A DNA stretch of 64,000 nucleotides from Kluyvera ascorbata_C (GCF_044197065.1 NZ_JBIQOI010000005.1:231299-295298); one strand, 5' to 3'. Counted from the first letter of the stretch, positions 10,932 to 23,394 are shown. The notes: generated by a model from the sequence alone, not told the origin. Numbers and translations: made by a program.

Positions 10932-11711
10932 TTAGAACATCACCTGGCCGCCGGTGACGTTGATTGACTGGCCGGTACAATAGGAGGCTTTCTGGCTGGC
11001 ATAGAACAGCAGCATGTTCAGCACGTCCTGATAATCGCAGCCGCGTTTGAGCGGCACTTTATCAATGTAGTATTGCTCCACCTCGCCCGGCGCAATGCCA
11101 AGCTTGGTGGCATACTGCGGCAGCAATGACTGAAACATGGGTGATTTCAGCAGGTTGCCCAGCATCAGCGAGTGTACGGTGATGCCGTACTCGGCCAGAT
11201 CTAATGCCAGCGACTGCGTTAAGCCTACGCCGCCAAACTTTGCAGCGCTGTAGCCGGAGTTGTGTTTGCTGCCCACCTTGCCGGATTTTGAGTTGATCTG
11301 AATGATCCGCCCGGCAACGCCGTCGCGGATCATCAGCCGCGAGAATTCACGGGCGCAGAGGAAGTAGCCCACCAGGTTGACCTGGAGTGAGCGGTCGAAA
11401 TCACCGAGCTGGAAATCGCTGATAAACGCCGCTTTGGCGATGCCCGCGCTGTAGACCAGAAGATCCGCGCGGCCAAAAATTTCATCGACCCCACGTGACA
11501 GCGCCAGCACGCTTTGTTCGCTGGTGGCATCGGCGCCAAAGCCACAGGCCATCCCCTCGCCAAATTCGGCGTTAATCTCTTGCGCCACGCTGGCGGCTTT
11601 ATCGCTTTGAATATCGACTACGGCGATGCGGTATCCTTCTGCGGCGAGGCCGCGGCAGAGGAATGCCCCCAGGGTCTGCCCTCCACCAATAACAACGGCA
11701 ACCTGCTTCAT
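10932..11711 (-). CDS. srlD: Sorbitol-6-phosphate 2-dehydrogenase SrlD
   Basis: 259 residues, short-chain dehydrogenase/reductase. It oxidises glucitol 6-phosphate to fructose 6-phosphate with NAD+. Rossmann motif VIGGGQTLGAFLCRGLA near the N-terminus, catalytic Ser region INSKSGKVGSKHNSGYSAAK with the YxxxK pair, and a C-terminal GGQVMF ending. GGAGAA precedes the start. Fourth gene of the glucitol operon. Confidence 0.97.
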   Translation of the reverse strand: MKQVAVVIGGGQTLGAFLCRGLAAEGYRIAVVDIQSDKAASVAQEINAEFGEGMACGFGADATSEQSVLALSRGVDEIFGRADLLVYSAGIAKAAFISDFQLGDFDRSLQVNLVGYFLCAREFSRLMIRDGVAGRIIQINSKSGKVGSKHNSGYSAAKFGGVGLTQSLALDLAEYGITVHSLMLGNLLKSPMFQSLLPQYATKLGIAPGEVEQYYIDKVPLKRGCDYQDVLNMLLFYASQKASYCTGQSINVTGGQVMF

Positions 11712-11728
11712 TATTTTCTCCTTAAATA

Positions 11729-12091
11729 TTAATCAATAAACTGCAAAATGGTGCCCGGTGCGATACCGTCCGGCGTTGGCCCAGCGAGGTGTACCGTGCC
11801 GGGAAACTTTGCTTCGTTTTGCCCATCGAAGCACAGGGTGATATGCCCCAGTTCACGTAAGTTCTGTTCGGCCACGCTGCCTACTGCGGTGACCCGATAG
11901 CGCTGCTCGCCTATCTCAACGTGCATGCCGCTCTGGAGAGGGCCGTTTAAACTGCCGGGGCGGTGGATGTAGCAAAACTCTTCAATATCCACTGGCGCAC
12001 CTTCCCGGAAGGTGATCAGCATTTGGTCGTCCAAGGCTTCTGCGGCGCTCTGACCGATGCGGGTAATGGTGGTCTGATAAATCACGGTCAT
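11729..12091 (-). CDS. srlB: Glucitol/sorbitol PTS enzyme IIA, SrlB
   Basis: 120 residues, PTS EIIA of the glucitol family. It takes phosphate from HPr on a histidine (likely the His in FCYIHRPG) and passes it to SrlE. The start at 12091 gives the expected N-terminus MTVIYQTTITRIG; a 15-codon longer frame runs into srlE and is rejected. It lies 10 bases after the srlE stop in the same operon. Confidence 0.96.
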   Translation of the reverse strand: MTVIYQTTITRIGQSAAEALDDQMLITFREGAPVDIEEFCYIHRPGSLNGPLQSGMHVEIGEQRYRVTAVGSVAEQNLRELGHITLCFDGQNEAKFPGTVHLAGPTPDGIAPGTILQFID

Positions 12092-12101
12092 TACAGATTC
12101 C

Positions 12102-13905
<1,804 letters not shown>

Positions 13906-14976
13906 ATGTTGAAGCGTCGTGTTCTGGCTTTACTCCCCCTGTGTGTCCTGCTCGCTGCCTGTAGCAGCAAACCTAAAACGGCTGAATCTCCGGCAACCAC
14001 GTCCGGCGGTTTTCTCCTTGAACCTCAGCACAATGCGCTGATGCCAACCGGTGATTTTGCCAATAACCCGGCGGCGGAGCAGTTCATCGACAAGATGGTG
14101 AGTAAGCACGGCTTTGACCGACAGCAGCTGCATGAAATTCTCTCCCAGGCCAAGCGTCTGGACTACGTGCTGCGCCTGATGGACAGGCAGGCGCCGACCG
14201 GCCTGCCGCCAACTGGCCCGAACGGAGCGTGGCTGCGCTATCGCAACCAGTTCATCACGCCGGATAACGTCCAGAACGGCGTGGTGTTCTGGAACCAGCA
14301 TCAGGACGCACTGCAGCGCGCTTCACAGGTCTACGGCGTACCGCCGGAAATTATCGTCGGGATTATTGGCGTTGAGACCCGTTGGGGGCGCGTGATGGGT
14401 AAAACGCGTATCCTCGATGCGCTGGCAACGCTCTCGTTTAACTATCCACGTCGTGCTCAATACTTCTCAGGTGAGCTGGAAACCTTCCTGCTGATGGCGC
14501 GTGACGAACAGGACGACCCGCTGGATCTGAAAGGTTCATTTGCTGGCGCGATGGGCTATGGCCAGTTTATGCCGTCTTCCTACAGGCAGTATGCGGTTGA
14601 TTTCAACGGTGATGGTCACATCAACCTGTGGGACCCGGAAGACGCTATCGGCAGCGTGGCGAACTACTTCAAACAGCACGGTTGGGTGAGCGGCGACGCG
14701 GTGGCGGTTCAGGCAATGGGGCAGGCTCCGGGACTGGAGAATGGGTTTAAAACTAAATACAGCGTTTCGCAGCTGGCGGCGGCAGGCTTAACGCCGATGC
14801 AGCCGCTGGGCAACCATCAGCAGGCAAGCCTGCTGCGACTGGATATTGGTACGGGCTACCAGTACTGGTACGGGCTGCCGAACTTCTACACCATCACCCG
14901 TTATAACCACAGCACCCACTATGCGATGGCGGTCTGGCAACTGGGCCTGGCGGTTGCTCAGGCGCGCGGTCAGTAA
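13906..14976 (+). CDS. mltB: Membrane-bound lytic murein transglycosylase B
   Basis: 356 residues. It cleaves the MurNAc-GlcNAc glycan bond of peptidoglycan, giving 1,6-anhydro ends, and acts from the inner face of the outer membrane. The lipoprotein signal ends in LLAACSS with the lipidated Cys at residue 19. The catalytic Glu lies in IIGVETRWGRVMG, and the region GAMGYGQFMPSSY is typical of the SltB family. The start at 13906 (MLKRRVLALLP) matches E. coli MltB and gives a proper lipoprotein signal; the earlier frame opening at 13879 adds an unlikely extension. Confidence 0.97.
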   Translation: MLKRRVLALLPLCVLLAACSSKPKTAESPATTSGGFLLEPQHNALMPTGDFANNPAAEQFIDKMVSKHGFDRQQLHEILSQAKRLDYVLRLMDRQAPTGLPPTGPNGAWLRYRNQFITPDNVQNGVVFWNQHQDALQRASQVYGVPPEIIVGIIGVETRWGRVMGKTRILDALATLSFNYPRRAQYFSGELETFLLMARDEQDDPLDLKGSFAGAMGYGQFMPSSYRQYAVDFNGDGHINLWDPEDAIGSVANYFKQHGWVSGDAVAVQAMGQAPGLENGFKTKYSVSQLAAAGLTPMQPLGNHQQASLLRLDIGTGYQYWYGLPNFYTITRYNHSTHYAMAVWQLGLAVAQARGQ

Positions 14977-14988
14977 TCCTTCCTTCTG

Positions 14989-15016
14989 GCTCCCCTCGGC
15001 TCTGAGGGGGGCTTGT
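14989..15016 (+). terminator. Terminator after mltB
   Basis: Nine-base-pair stem GCTCCCCTC/GAGGGGGGC (one G-T pair) with loop GGCTCT, followed by TTGTT. Thirteen bases after the mltB stop. Confidence 0.65.
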
Positions 15017-15062
15017 TACATTTAGCATCATTTCCTGCCGTTTACATCTTAGCGTTAATCCA

Positions 15063-15085
15063 ATATTGTTATGTTATAACATTTA
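15063..15085. promoter_or_regulatory. Zur-like operator of the zinc ABC transporter
   Basis: TTGTTATGTTATAACATTTA aligns with the enterobacterial Zur consensus (GAAATGTTATA-N-TATAACATTTC): ten of eleven matches in the right half at 15075-15085 and seven of eleven in the left half. It also holds the perfect 12-bp palindrome ATGTTATAACAT at 15071-15082. It lies just before a 35-codon peptide gene and the transporter. Confidence 0.7.
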
Positions 15086-15099
15086 ATGGTGAGGCAAAG

Positions 15100-15207
15100 A
15101 TGTTCACTCCTGTTTTTATGGCCAGCAGCATGACGCGGGTTTTGCTGGCCTGCGCGCTGTTGGCCGCGCTGTGGTTGATGGTCTGGTGGGCGGTATCGCT
15201 GCCATGA
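15100..15207 (+). CDS. Putative 35-residue membrane peptide, coupled to the zinc ABC transporter
   Basis: I do not recognise this peptide from a named family. It reads MFTPVFMASSMTRVLLACAL followed by a strongly hydrophobic, Trp-rich stretch (LAALWLMVWWAVSLP), i.e. one membrane-spanning helix covering most of the chain. GGTGAGG lies five bases before the ATG. Its TGA overlaps the ATG of the ATPase gene (ATGA), the same coupling found between the ATPase and permease genes downstream. It follows the Zur-like box directly. A small transporter accessory subunit or a coupling leader is inferred, not shown. Confidence 0.55.
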   Translation: MFTPVFMASSMTRVLLACALLAALWLMVWWAVSLP

Positions 15208-15881
15208 TTGAACTGGACAACCTGGTGGCTGGCTATGAAGGCGTGGCCATTACGCCGTCGCTGAGCGGCGTGATTCAAAAAGGCAGCATGACGGCGATTG
15301 TCGGTCTGAACGGCTGTGGCAAATCGACTGTACTGAAAACGCTGGCGGGATTTATCCCGCCAGTGAGCGGCGTGATTCACTGGACGCCTTCGCGCCCGGT
15401 TATTGGCTGGCTGGCTCAGCGTCATGCGCTGGAGTCGCAGTTTCCGCTGACCGTGCTGGATGTTGTCAGTCAGGGCGCATGGCCAAAGGTCTCGCTTCTG
15501 CGCGGCCTGCGTAGCGATACGCGCCAGCGCATCCAGGCGTCGCTGGCGCGAGTCGGGCTGGCGAGCATGGCGAAAACCCCGATTGATGCGCTGTCCGGCG
15601 GCCAGTTTCAGCGGATGCTCTTTGCCCGCGTGCTGGTGCAGCGGGCACCGTTGGTGATGCTTGATGAGCCCTTTACCGGCATTGATGAAGCGACCAGCCA
15701 TGACCTGATGGGCGTGATTCAGGAGATGCATCAGCAGGGGCAGACCGTGCTGGCAGTACTGCACGATAACCAGCGCGTGGCGGAGTATTTCCCGGAAACG
15801 CTGCTGCTGGCTCCACAGAATGCCTGCTGGGGACATACCCGCGACGTGCTTCCGGCGTTTAGCTCCGCGAGGCTCGCATGA
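15204..15881 (+). CDS. Zinc-type ABC transporter ATP-binding protein
   Basis: 225 residues, cluster of metal ABC transporters (ZnuC/AztA/SitB-like). Walker A GLNGCGKST near residue 36, signature LSGGQFQRM, Walker B LVMLDEPFTG and switch His in LAVLHDN. It powers import of a divalent metal through the permease encoded next. Start at 15204 overlaps the stop of the upstream micropeptide. Zinc is favoured over manganese because of the Zur-like box upstream; the substrate is not proven. This operon is inserted between mltB and pncC, which are neighbours in E. coli K-12. Confidence 0.88.
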   Translation: MIELDNLVAGYEGVAITPSLSGVIQKGSMTAIVGLNGCGKSTVLKTLAGFIPPVSGVIHWTPSRPVIGWLAQRHALESQFPLTVLDVVSQGAWPKVSLLRGLRSDTRQRIQASLARVGLASMAKTPIDALSGGQFQRMLFARVLVQRAPLVMLDEPFTGIDEATSHDLMGVIQEMHQQGQTVLAVLHDNQRVAEYFPETLLLAPQNACWGHTRDVLPAFSSARLA

Positions 15882-16741
15882 TCTGGCACACCTTCTTTCA
15901 ACCCTTCATTGAATTTGGCTTTATGCGCCGGGCGCTGGTGGTATGCCTTGCCCTGTCGCTCAGCACCACGATCCTCGGTGTTTTTTTGCTGCTACGGCGA
16001 ATGAGCCTGATGGGTGACGCGCTGTCGCACGCCATTCTTCCCGGCGTGGCGGTGGGCTATCTGGTGAACGGAATGTCGCTGCTGGCGATGACCGTCGGCG
16101 GCTTTATTGCCGGTATTACGGTGGCGCTGGTGGCCGGTTGGGTCAGCCGCCGCACGCCGCTAAAAGAGGATGCCAGCTTTGCTGGATTCTACTTAGGGTC
16201 GCTGGCGTTGGGGGTCACGCTGGTCTCGCTGCGCGGCTCCAACGTCGACCTGCTGCACCTGCTGTTCGGTTCGATTCTGGCGGTGGATAACGATGCCGCG
16301 CTGTTTGTGGCGGGTGTCGCCAGCCTGACGCTGCTCTGCATTGCGCTTTTCTACCGCGGGCTGGTGAGCGAAGCGTTTGACAGCAGCTGGCTACAGGTGA
16401 ATGCGCGCTGGCTGCCGGTGTTGCTGCACGGGTTATTTCTGGCGTTGCTGGTGCTCAACCTGGTGGCTGGTTTTCAGGTGCTGGGCACGCTGATGGCGGT
16501 GGGGGTCATGATGCTGCCCGCCGTTGCGGCACGATGCTGGGCGAAAACCTTACCGTCAATTCTGCTGCTGGCAGCGCTGATAGGCGGCGTATGCGCCTGG
16601 ATGGGGCTCAGCCTGTCGTGGGCGGCAAATCTGCCCGCGGGGCCATCGATTGTACTGACCGCCAGCGGCGTATTTTTGATTTCTGTGTTTTTTGGCAAGC
16701 GAAGCCGGCTGACCGTTAGCTGGCAAAAACGAAGAGGATAG
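15878..16741 (+). CDS. Zinc-type ABC transporter permease
   Basis: 287 residues, ABC-3 family metal permease with about eight membrane helices. Conserved regions include LLLRRMSLMGDALSHAILPG near residue 35 and VGVMMLPAVAARCWA in the last third. The start overlaps the ATPase stop by four bases (ATGA). It forms the inner membrane channel of the transporter with the ATPase upstream and the periplasmic binding protein downstream. Confidence 0.9.
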   Translation: MIWHTFFQPFIEFGFMRRALVVCLALSLSTTILGVFLLLRRMSLMGDALSHAILPGVAVGYLVNGMSLLAMTVGGFIAGITVALVAGWVSRRTPLKEDASFAGFYLGSLALGVTLVSLRGSNVDLLHLLFGSILAVDNDAALFVAGVASLTLLCIALFYRGLVSEAFDSSWLQVNARWLPVLLHGLFLALLVLNLVAGFQVLGTLMAVGVMMLPAVAARCWAKTLPSILLLAALIGGVCAWMGLSLSWAANLPAGPSIVLTASGVFLISVFFGKRSRLTVSWQKRRG

Positions 16742-16749
16742 GGGACATA

Positions 16750-17628
16750 ATGAAACGTATTGGGGTGATTCTGGCGTTGGCGTTAGGGCTGACGGCGCAA
16801 GGTGCGATGGCAAAAACGCTGAACGTGGTCAGCAGTTTCTCCGTGCTGGGCGATATGGTGAAACAGGTGGGCGATGAACACGTCCATGTCGACACGCTGG
16901 TTGGCCCGGACGGCGACCCACACACCTTCGAGCCGTCGCCGCAGGATAGCGCGCTGCTCAGCAAAGCGGATGTGGTGGTGGTCAACGGACTGGGGCTGGA
17001 GGGCTGGATGGACCGCCTTATCAAGGCCTCCGGCTTTAAAGGCGAGCTGGTGGTCGCCTCTGCGGGGGTGAAAACGCATACGCTGGATGAAGACGGCAAA
17101 ACGGTTACCGACCCGCACGCCTGGAACAGCGCGGCGAACGGCGCACTGTACGCGCAAAATATTCTGACCGGACTGGTCAAGGCTGACCCGGAAGACAGCG
17201 CAGCGATGAACGCCTCCGGTAAACGCTATATTGGCGAGCTTAACGACATTCACAGCTGGACTAAACAGCAGTTCAGCGCCATTCCACAGGCGAAGCGTAA
17301 AGTGTTGACCAGCCACGACGCTTTCGGCTATTTCTCGCGGGCTTATGGCGTCACTTTCCTGGCGCCGCAGGGGCTCTCTTCCGAGAGCGAGGCCAGCGCG
17401 GCGCAGGTGGCGGCGTTGATTAAGCAAATTAAGGCTGACGGCGTACACACCTGGTTTATGGAAAACCAGCTTGACCCGCGTCTGGTGAAACAGATTGCAG
17501 CGGCCACCGGTTCACAGCCGGGCGGTGAGCTGTACCCGGAGGCGTTGTCAAAACCGGGTGGCGTGGCAGACAGCTATGCCAAAATGCTGCGTCATAACGT
17601 CGAACTTATCGCTGCCAGCATGCGCTAA
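16750..17628 (+). CDS. Zinc-type ABC transporter periplasmic binding protein
   Basis: 292 residues, cluster A-I (ZnuA/TroA-like) solute-binding protein. Signal peptide about 1-21 ending AQGAMA. Candidate metal ligands: His in GDPHTFEPSP, His in TDPHAWNS, the His/Asp pair in LTSHDAFGYFSRAYG and the acidic residue in FMENQLDPR. It lacks the long His-rich loop of ZnuA, so it is closer to the AztC/SitA type. It begins eight bases after the permease stop. Confidence 0.9.
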   Translation: MKRIGVILALALGLTAQGAMAKTLNVVSSFSVLGDMVKQVGDEHVHVDTLVGPDGDPHTFEPSPQDSALLSKADVVVVNGLGLEGWMDRLIKASGFKGELVVASAGVKTHTLDEDGKTVTDPHAWNSAANGALYAQNILTGLVKADPEDSAAMNASGKRYIGELNDIHSWTKQQFSAIPQAKRKVLTSHDAFGYFSRAYGVTFLAPQGLSSESEASAAQVAALIKQIKADGVHTWFMENQLDPRLVKQIAAATGSQPGGELYPEALSKPGGVADSYAKMLRHNVELIAASMR

Positions 17629-17642
17629 ATCTGGCTTCTTTT

Positions 17643-17669
17643 CGCCCCGGTTCTTCCGGGGCGTTCAAT
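17643..17669 (+). terminator. Terminator after the zinc ABC operon
   Basis: Stem CGCCCCGG/CCGGGGCG with loop TTCTT, then TTCAATTT. Confidence 0.7.
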
Positions 17670-17766
17670 TTCGGAATCCCCCTCGTAAAATCACTATCCC
17701 GTCCCCACATCTGTTCTGAAAGTGCTATCTTTGATGGCCTCTTTATCGAGCTTAAGCGGAGCGATG

Positions 17767-18260
17767 ATGACAGATTCAGAATTAATGCAGCTTAGCGAGC
17801 AGGTCGGCCTGGCGCTGAAGGCGCGCGGGGCGACACTCACCACCGCAGAGTCCTGTACCGGCGGCTGGATAGCGAAAGCCATTACCGATATTGCCGGCAG
17901 TTCGGCCTGGTTTGAACGCAGTTTCGTGACCTACAGCAACGAGGCGAAATCGCAGATGATCGGCGTGCGTGAAGCGACGCTCGAACAGTATGGCGCGGTC
18001 AGCGAGCAGGTGGTTATCGAGATGGCGATTGGCGCACTGCGCGCGGCGCGCGCTGACTTTGCTATCTCGGTCAGCGGCATTGCCGGGCCAGACGGCGGCA
18101 GCGCTGACAAGCCGGTGGGTACGGTCTGGTTTGGTATTGCCACCGCCGCAGGACAGGGCATTACCCAGCGTGAATGCTTCGAGGGTGACCGTGAATCGGT
18201 ACGTCGTCAGGCGACGGCCTATGCGCTTAATCTCCTCTGGCAACAATTTCTACAAAATAC

Positions 18261-18264
<4 letters not shown>
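17767..18264 (+). CDS. pncC: Nicotinamide-nucleotide amidase PncC (YgaD)
   Basis: 165 residues, stand-alone CinA C-terminal domain. It deamidates NMN to nicotinate mononucleotide in the pyridine nucleotide cycle. Conserved TTAESCTGGWIAKAITDIAGSS near the start (catalytic Ser/Thr region) and VSGIAGPDGGSADKPVGTVW in the middle. The start at 17767 (MTDSELMQLS) is that of the E. coli protein; an adjacent ATG at 17764 is also possible with the same GGAG upstream. It directly precedes recA, as in E. coli. Confidence 0.95.
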
Positions 18265-19403
<1,139 letters not shown>

Positions 19404-19506
19404 TCATGTAGCCCGGCCGAGTGAAACGACGCCGGGATTGTGCTCTGAGTTGCTCCGGGGTTGTCGTTATCACGCTTCTTCCAGGTTACTGAGTTGTGCA
19501 CATTTG

Positions 19507-19531
19507 AAGGGCTGCCTATGCAGCCCTTTTT
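19507..19531 (+). terminator. Hairpin between recA and recX
   Basis: AAGGGCTGC-CTAT-GCAGCCCTT followed by TTT. In E. coli partial readthrough at this position limits recX expression. A REP-like fragment (TGTAGCCCGGCCGAG) lies just upstream at about 19407-19440. Confidence 0.85.
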
Positions 19532-19556
19532 GCATTTATCACGACGGTAAAAAATC

Positions 19557-20057
19557 ATGACCGAAAACTCATCGCGCCGTTCCGCCTATGCCCGCCTGCT
19601 GGATCGCGCCATTCGCATTCTGGCGATGCGCGACCACAGCGAACAGGAGCTGCGGCGCAAGCTTACCGCCCCGGTGATGGGGAAAAGTGGCCCAGAGCCC
19701 ATCGATGCACCGCTGGAAGATGTCGAGAAAGTGGTGGCCTGGTGCTTTGAGAACCGCTATCTCGACGATAGCCGTTTCGTCCAGCAGTTTATGAATAGCC
19801 GCAGCCGCAAAGGATACGGCCCGGCGCGCATTCGTCAGGAACTGGGACAGAAGGGCATTGCGCGCGACGCCATCGAGCAGGCTATGCGCGAGTCCGATAT
19901 CGATTGGGCTCTACTGGCGCGCGATCAGGCGGTGAGAAAATACGGTGAACCGCTGCCGACCACCTTTGCTGAAAAGGTCAAAATTCAGCGTTTTTTGCTC
20001 TACCGCGGCTACCTGATGGAAGATATCCAGGAAATATGGCGAAATTTTGCTGATTGA
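19557..20057 (+). CDS. recX: RecA inhibitor RecX
   Basis: 166 residues, all alpha-helical tandem-repeat protein. It binds RecA filaments and inhibits recombinase and co-protease activities. Conserved stretches LARLLD-like [35 protein letters not shown] and [16 protein letters not shown]. Located behind recA and expected to be SOS-induced through readthrough of the intervening hairpin. Confidence 0.95.
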   Translation: MTENSSRRSAYARLLDRAIRILAMRDHSEQELRRKLTAPVMGKSGPEPIDAPLEDVEKVVAWCFENRYLDDSRFVQQFMNSRSRKGYGPARIRQELGQKGIARDAIEQAMRESDIDWALLARDQAVRKYGEPLPTTFAEKVKIQRFLLYRGYLMEDIQEIWRNFAD

Positions 20058-20309
20058 CCGCACTGGGGATTTTACTTCCCTTTCAAGAAAACTTATCTTA
20101 TTCCCACTTTTTCCGTCCGGGGGCGGATTGTTTTTTAGAGCAATCCGCGTCGGTGACGAATATTCCTTAATACACAAAATCATTCAAGCCGCATCAGAGC
20201 GGCGGGCAAGAATGGCCTCAGACTCGTACTTCAGTGCGTGATTGGGAGCGAAAAAAGCCGTTGCCTCGGGGGTTTGAAGGATGAAGTGTAGCTTGATGTC
20301 AGGATAATT

Positions 20310-22937
20310 ATGAGCAAGAGCACCGCTGAGATCCGTCAGGCGTTTCTCGACTTTTTCCATAGTAAAGGCCATCAGGTAGTTGCCAGCAGCTCCCTGGTGC
20401 CGAATAACGACCCTACTTTGCTGTTTACCAATGCCGGGATGAACCAGTTCAAAGATGTGTTCCTCGGTCTCGACAAGCGTAATTATTCTCGCGCGACCAC
20501 CGCGCAGCGTTGCGTGCGTGCGGGCGGTAAACACAATGATCTGGAAAACGTCGGTTACACCGCACGTCACCACACCTTCTTCGAAATGCTGGGTAACTTC
20601 AGCTTCGGCGACTACTTCAAGCACGACGCTATTCAATACGCGTGGGAACTGCTGACCGGTGAAAACTGGTTCGCCCTGCCGAAAGAGCGTCTGTGGGTCA
20701 CCGTCTATGAAAGCGATGACGAAGCTTACGAAATCTGGGAAAAAGAAGTCGGTATCCCGCGTGAGCGCATCATCCGTATCGGCGACAACAAAGGCGCGCC
20801 GTACGCATCGGATAACTTCTGGCAGATGGGCGACACCGGTCCTTGCGGCCCGTGCACCGAGATCTTCTATGACCACGGCGACCACATCTGGGGTGGCCCT
20901 CCGGGTTCCGCAGAAGAAGACGGCGACCGTTACATTGAGATCTGGAACATCGTCTTCATGCAGTTCAACCGTCAGGCTGACGGCACCATGGAACCGCTGC
21001 CGAAGCCGTCCGTGGACACCGGTATGGGCCTGGAGCGTATCACCGCTGTCCTGCAGCACGTGAACTCCAACTATGACATCGACCTGTTCCGCAAGCTGAT
21101 TGACGCGGTAGCGAAAGAGACCGGCGCAACCGATCTGAGCAACAAGTCTCTGCGCGTTATTGCCGACCACATTCGTTCCTGTGCGTTCTTGATTGCCGAT
21201 GGCGTCATGCCGTCTAACGAAAGCCGCGGCTACGTGCTGCGTCGTATCATTCGTCGCGCAGTCCGTCACGGCAACATGCTGGGTGCGAAAGACACCTTCT
21301 TCTACAAGCTGGTTGGCCCGCTGGTAGAAGTGATGGGTGCCGCAGGCGAAGAGCTGAAACGTCAGCAGGCGCAGGTTGAGCAGGTACTGAAAACCGAAGA
21401 AGAGCAGTTTGCTCGTACGCTGGAGCGCGGTCTGGCGCTGCTCGACGAAGAGCTGGCAAAACTGACTGGCGACACGCTGAACGGCGAAACCGCATTCCGT
21501 CTGTACGATACCTACGGCTTCCCGGTTGACCTGACCGCGGACGTTTGCCGTGAGCGCAATATCAAGGTTGATGAAGCAGGCTTTGAAGCCGCAATGGAAG
21601 AGCAGCGCCGTCGTGCGCGTGAGTCCAGCGGTTTTGGCGCCGACTACAACGCCATGATCCGCGTTGATGGTACTTCAGAATTTAAAGGCTATGACCACCT
21701 GGAACTGAACGGCAAAGTCACTGCGCTGTTCGTTGACGGCAAAGCGGTAGAGTCTATCGCTGCCGGTCAGGAAGCGGTTGTGGTACTGGACCAGACGCCA
21801 TTCTATGCAGAATCCGGCGGCCAGGTTGGCGATAAGGGTGAACTGAAAGGCGCGGGCTTCAGCTTTGCGGTCAGCGACACTCAGAAATACGGCCAGGCCA
21901 TTGGCCACCTCGGCAAGCTGGCGACCGGCGCGCTGAAAGTGGGCGACGGTGTGCAGGCTGACGTTGATGTGGCACGCCGTGCACGCATCCGTCTGAACCA
22001 CTCTGCTACGCACCTGATGCACGCGGCGCTGCGCCAGGTTCTGGGCACCCACGTTGCGCAGAAAGGCTCGTTGGTAAACGACAAGGTACTGCGTTTCGAC
22101 TTCTCTCATTTCGAAGCCATGAAGCCGGAAGAGATTCGCGCGGTTGAAGATCTGGTCAACGCCCAGATTCGTCGTAACCTGCCAATCGAAACCAACATCA
22201 TGGATCTCGAAGCGGCGAAAGCGAAGGGCGCAATGGCGCTGTTCGGTGAGAAATATGACGACCACGTTCGCGTATTGAGCATGGGCGACTTCTCTACCGA
22301 GCTGTGCGGTGGTACCCACGCTTCTCGTACCGGCGATATCGGTCTGTTCCGCATCGTGTCTGAGTCTGGCACTGCGGCAGGCGTTCGTCGTATCGAAGCC
22401 GTAACCGGTGAAGGCGCGATTGCTACGCTGCACGCTGAAAGCGATCGCCTGAGCGATATCGCGCAGTTGCTGAAGGGCGACAGCCATAACGTAACCGAAA
22501 AAGTGCGTACTGTTATTGAACGTACGCGTCAGCTGGAAAAAGAGCTGCAGCAGCTTAAAGAGCAGGCGGCAGCACAGGAAAGCGCAAACCTTTCCAGCAA
22601 AGCTGAGACTATTAACGGCGTTAACCTGCTGGTGAGCGAGCTCGCTGGCGTTGAGCCGAAGATGCTGCGTACTATGGTCGACGATCTGAAGAACCAACTG
22701 GGTTCTGCGGTTATCGTACTGGCGACGGTTGCAGAAGGTAAGGTTTCTCTGATTGCAGGCGTGTCTAAGGATGTGACCGACCGTGTGAAAGCAGGGGAGC
22801 TGGTTGGCATGGTCGCTCAGCAGGTGGGCGGCAAAGGGGGTGGACGTCCGGACATGGCACAAGCCGGTGGTACCGACGCGTCTGCGCTCCCTGCAGCACT
22901 GTCCAGTGTGAAAGGCTGGGTAAGCGCTAAGCTGTAA
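20310..22937 (+). CDS. alaS: Alanyl-tRNA synthetase
   Basis: 875 residues, class II synthetase charging tRNA-Ala. Order of domains: catalytic core (about 1-460; motif-1 region [41 protein letters not shown]), editing domain with the zinc-binding [12 protein letters not shown] and [13 protein letters not shown] motifs (about 560-710), then coiled coil and C-Ala domain ([11 protein letters not shown] near the C-terminus). ATG at 20310 has AGGA upstream. The 252 bases between recX and alaS carry the promoter region and no other gene. Confidence 0.98.
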   Translation: MSKSTAEIRQAFLDFFHSKGHQVVASSSLVPNNDPTLLFTNAGMNQFKDVFLGLDKRNYSRATTAQRCVRAGGKHNDLENVGYTARHHTFFEMLGNFSFGDYFKHDAIQYAWELLTGENWFALPKERLWVTVYESDDEAYEIWEKEVGIPRERIIRIGDNKGAPYASDNFWQMGDTGPCGPCTEIFYDHGDHIWGGPPGSAEEDGDRYIEIWNIVFMQFNRQADGTMEPLPKPSVDTGMGLERITAVLQHVNSNYDIDLFRKLIDAVAKETGATDLSNKSLRVIADHIRSCAFLIADGVMPSNESRGYVLRRIIRRAVRHGNMLGAKDTFFYKLVGPLVEVMGAAGEELKRQQAQVEQVLKTEEEQFARTLERGLALLDEELAKLTGDTLNGETAFRLYDTYGFPVDLTADVCRERNIKVDEAGFEAAMEEQRRRARESSGFGADYNAMIRVDGTSEFKGYDHLELNGKVTALFVDGKAVESIAAGQEAVVVLDQTPFYAESGGQVGDKGELKGAGFSFAVSDTQKYGQAIGHLGKLATGALKVGDGVQADVDVARRARIRLNHSATHLMHAALRQVLGTHVAQKGSLVNDKVLRFDFSHFEAMKPEEIRAVEDLVNAQIRRNLPIETNIMDLEAAKAKGAMALFGEKYDDHVRVLSMGDFSTELCGGTHASRTGDIGLFRIVSESGTAAGVRRIEAVTGEGAIATLHAESDRLSDIAQLLKGDSHNVTEKVRTVIERTRQLEKELQQLKEQAAAQESANLSSKAETINGVNLLVSELAGVEPKMLRTMVDDLKNQLGSAVIVLATVAEGKVSLIAGVSKDVTDRVKAGELVGMVAQQVGGKGGGRPDMAQAGGTDASALPAALSSVKGWVSAKL

Positions 22938-22955
22938 TAACAATAAACGCATGTG

Positions 22956-22984
22956 GGTGCCTTAACGTTAAACGTTAAGGCACC
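22956..22984. terminator. Perfect 29-base hairpin between alaS and csrA
   Basis: Inverted repeat with arms GGTGCCTTAACGTT and AACGTTAAGGCACC and a one-base nominal centre. It is followed by TTGCATA, so the T run is poor; it may be a weak terminator, an attenuator or a protein site. Confidence 0.55.
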
Positions 22985-23089
22985 TTGCATATGCGGTACT
23001 GATAACGATAAAGTCAGGTTGAAGTCATGTAAATCGGCTAAACTTACATTTAACAGAGTGTGATGCTGTGACCGCTTACACCAAGGTGT

Positions 23090-23118
23090 TTGTCATTGCT
23101 GACCTTTTGGCGTTATAT
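23090..23118 (+). promoter_or_regulatory. Candidate csrA promoter
   Basis: TTGTCA (23090-23095), a 17-base spacer and TTATAT (23113-23118), about 60 bases upstream of the csrA ATG. E. coli csrA has several promoters; others here are not resolved. Confidence 0.45.
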
Positions 23119-23177
23119 GATGGAGAATGCCGGGATACAGAGAGACCCGACTCTTTTAATCTTTCAAGGAGCAAAGA

Positions 23178-23363
23178 ATGCTGATTCTGACTCGTCGAGT
23201 TGGTGAGACCCTCATGATTGGAGATGAGGTCACTGTGACAGTTTTAGGGGTGAAGGGTAACCAGGTACGCATCGGCGTAAATGCCCCTAAAGAGGTCTCT
23301 GTTCACCGTGAAGAGATCTACCAGCGTATCCAGGCTGAAAAATCCCAGCAGTCCAGTTACTAA
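23178..23363 (+). CDS. csrA: Carbon storage regulator CsrA
   Basis: 61 residues, identical in length and pattern to E. coli CsrA ([20 protein letters not shown]). A homodimeric RNA-binding protein that recognises GGA motifs in leaders and controls glycolysis, glycogen, biofilm and motility genes after transcription. AAGGAG eight bases upstream of the ATG. A GC-rich hairpin follows seven bases after the stop. Confidence 0.98.
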
Positions 23364-23369
23364 GTTCTC

Positions 23370-23394
23370 GCGTCTCACCCCGCGGGTGAGACGC
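23370..23394 (+). terminator. Hairpin after csrA
   Basis: GCGTCTCACCC-CGC-GGGTGAGACGC, a perfect 11-bp stem. No T run follows, so it may act as an mRNA end stabiliser or weak terminator. The roughly 190 bases up to the tRNA promoter hold no gene that I can see. Confidence 0.6.

Noticed and set aside
20184..22952. Long minus-strand open frames (361 and 425 codons) opposite alaS
   Set aside because: They mirror the codon structure of the real alaS gene on the plus strand, lack family similarity and RBS, and are low-complexity in composition.
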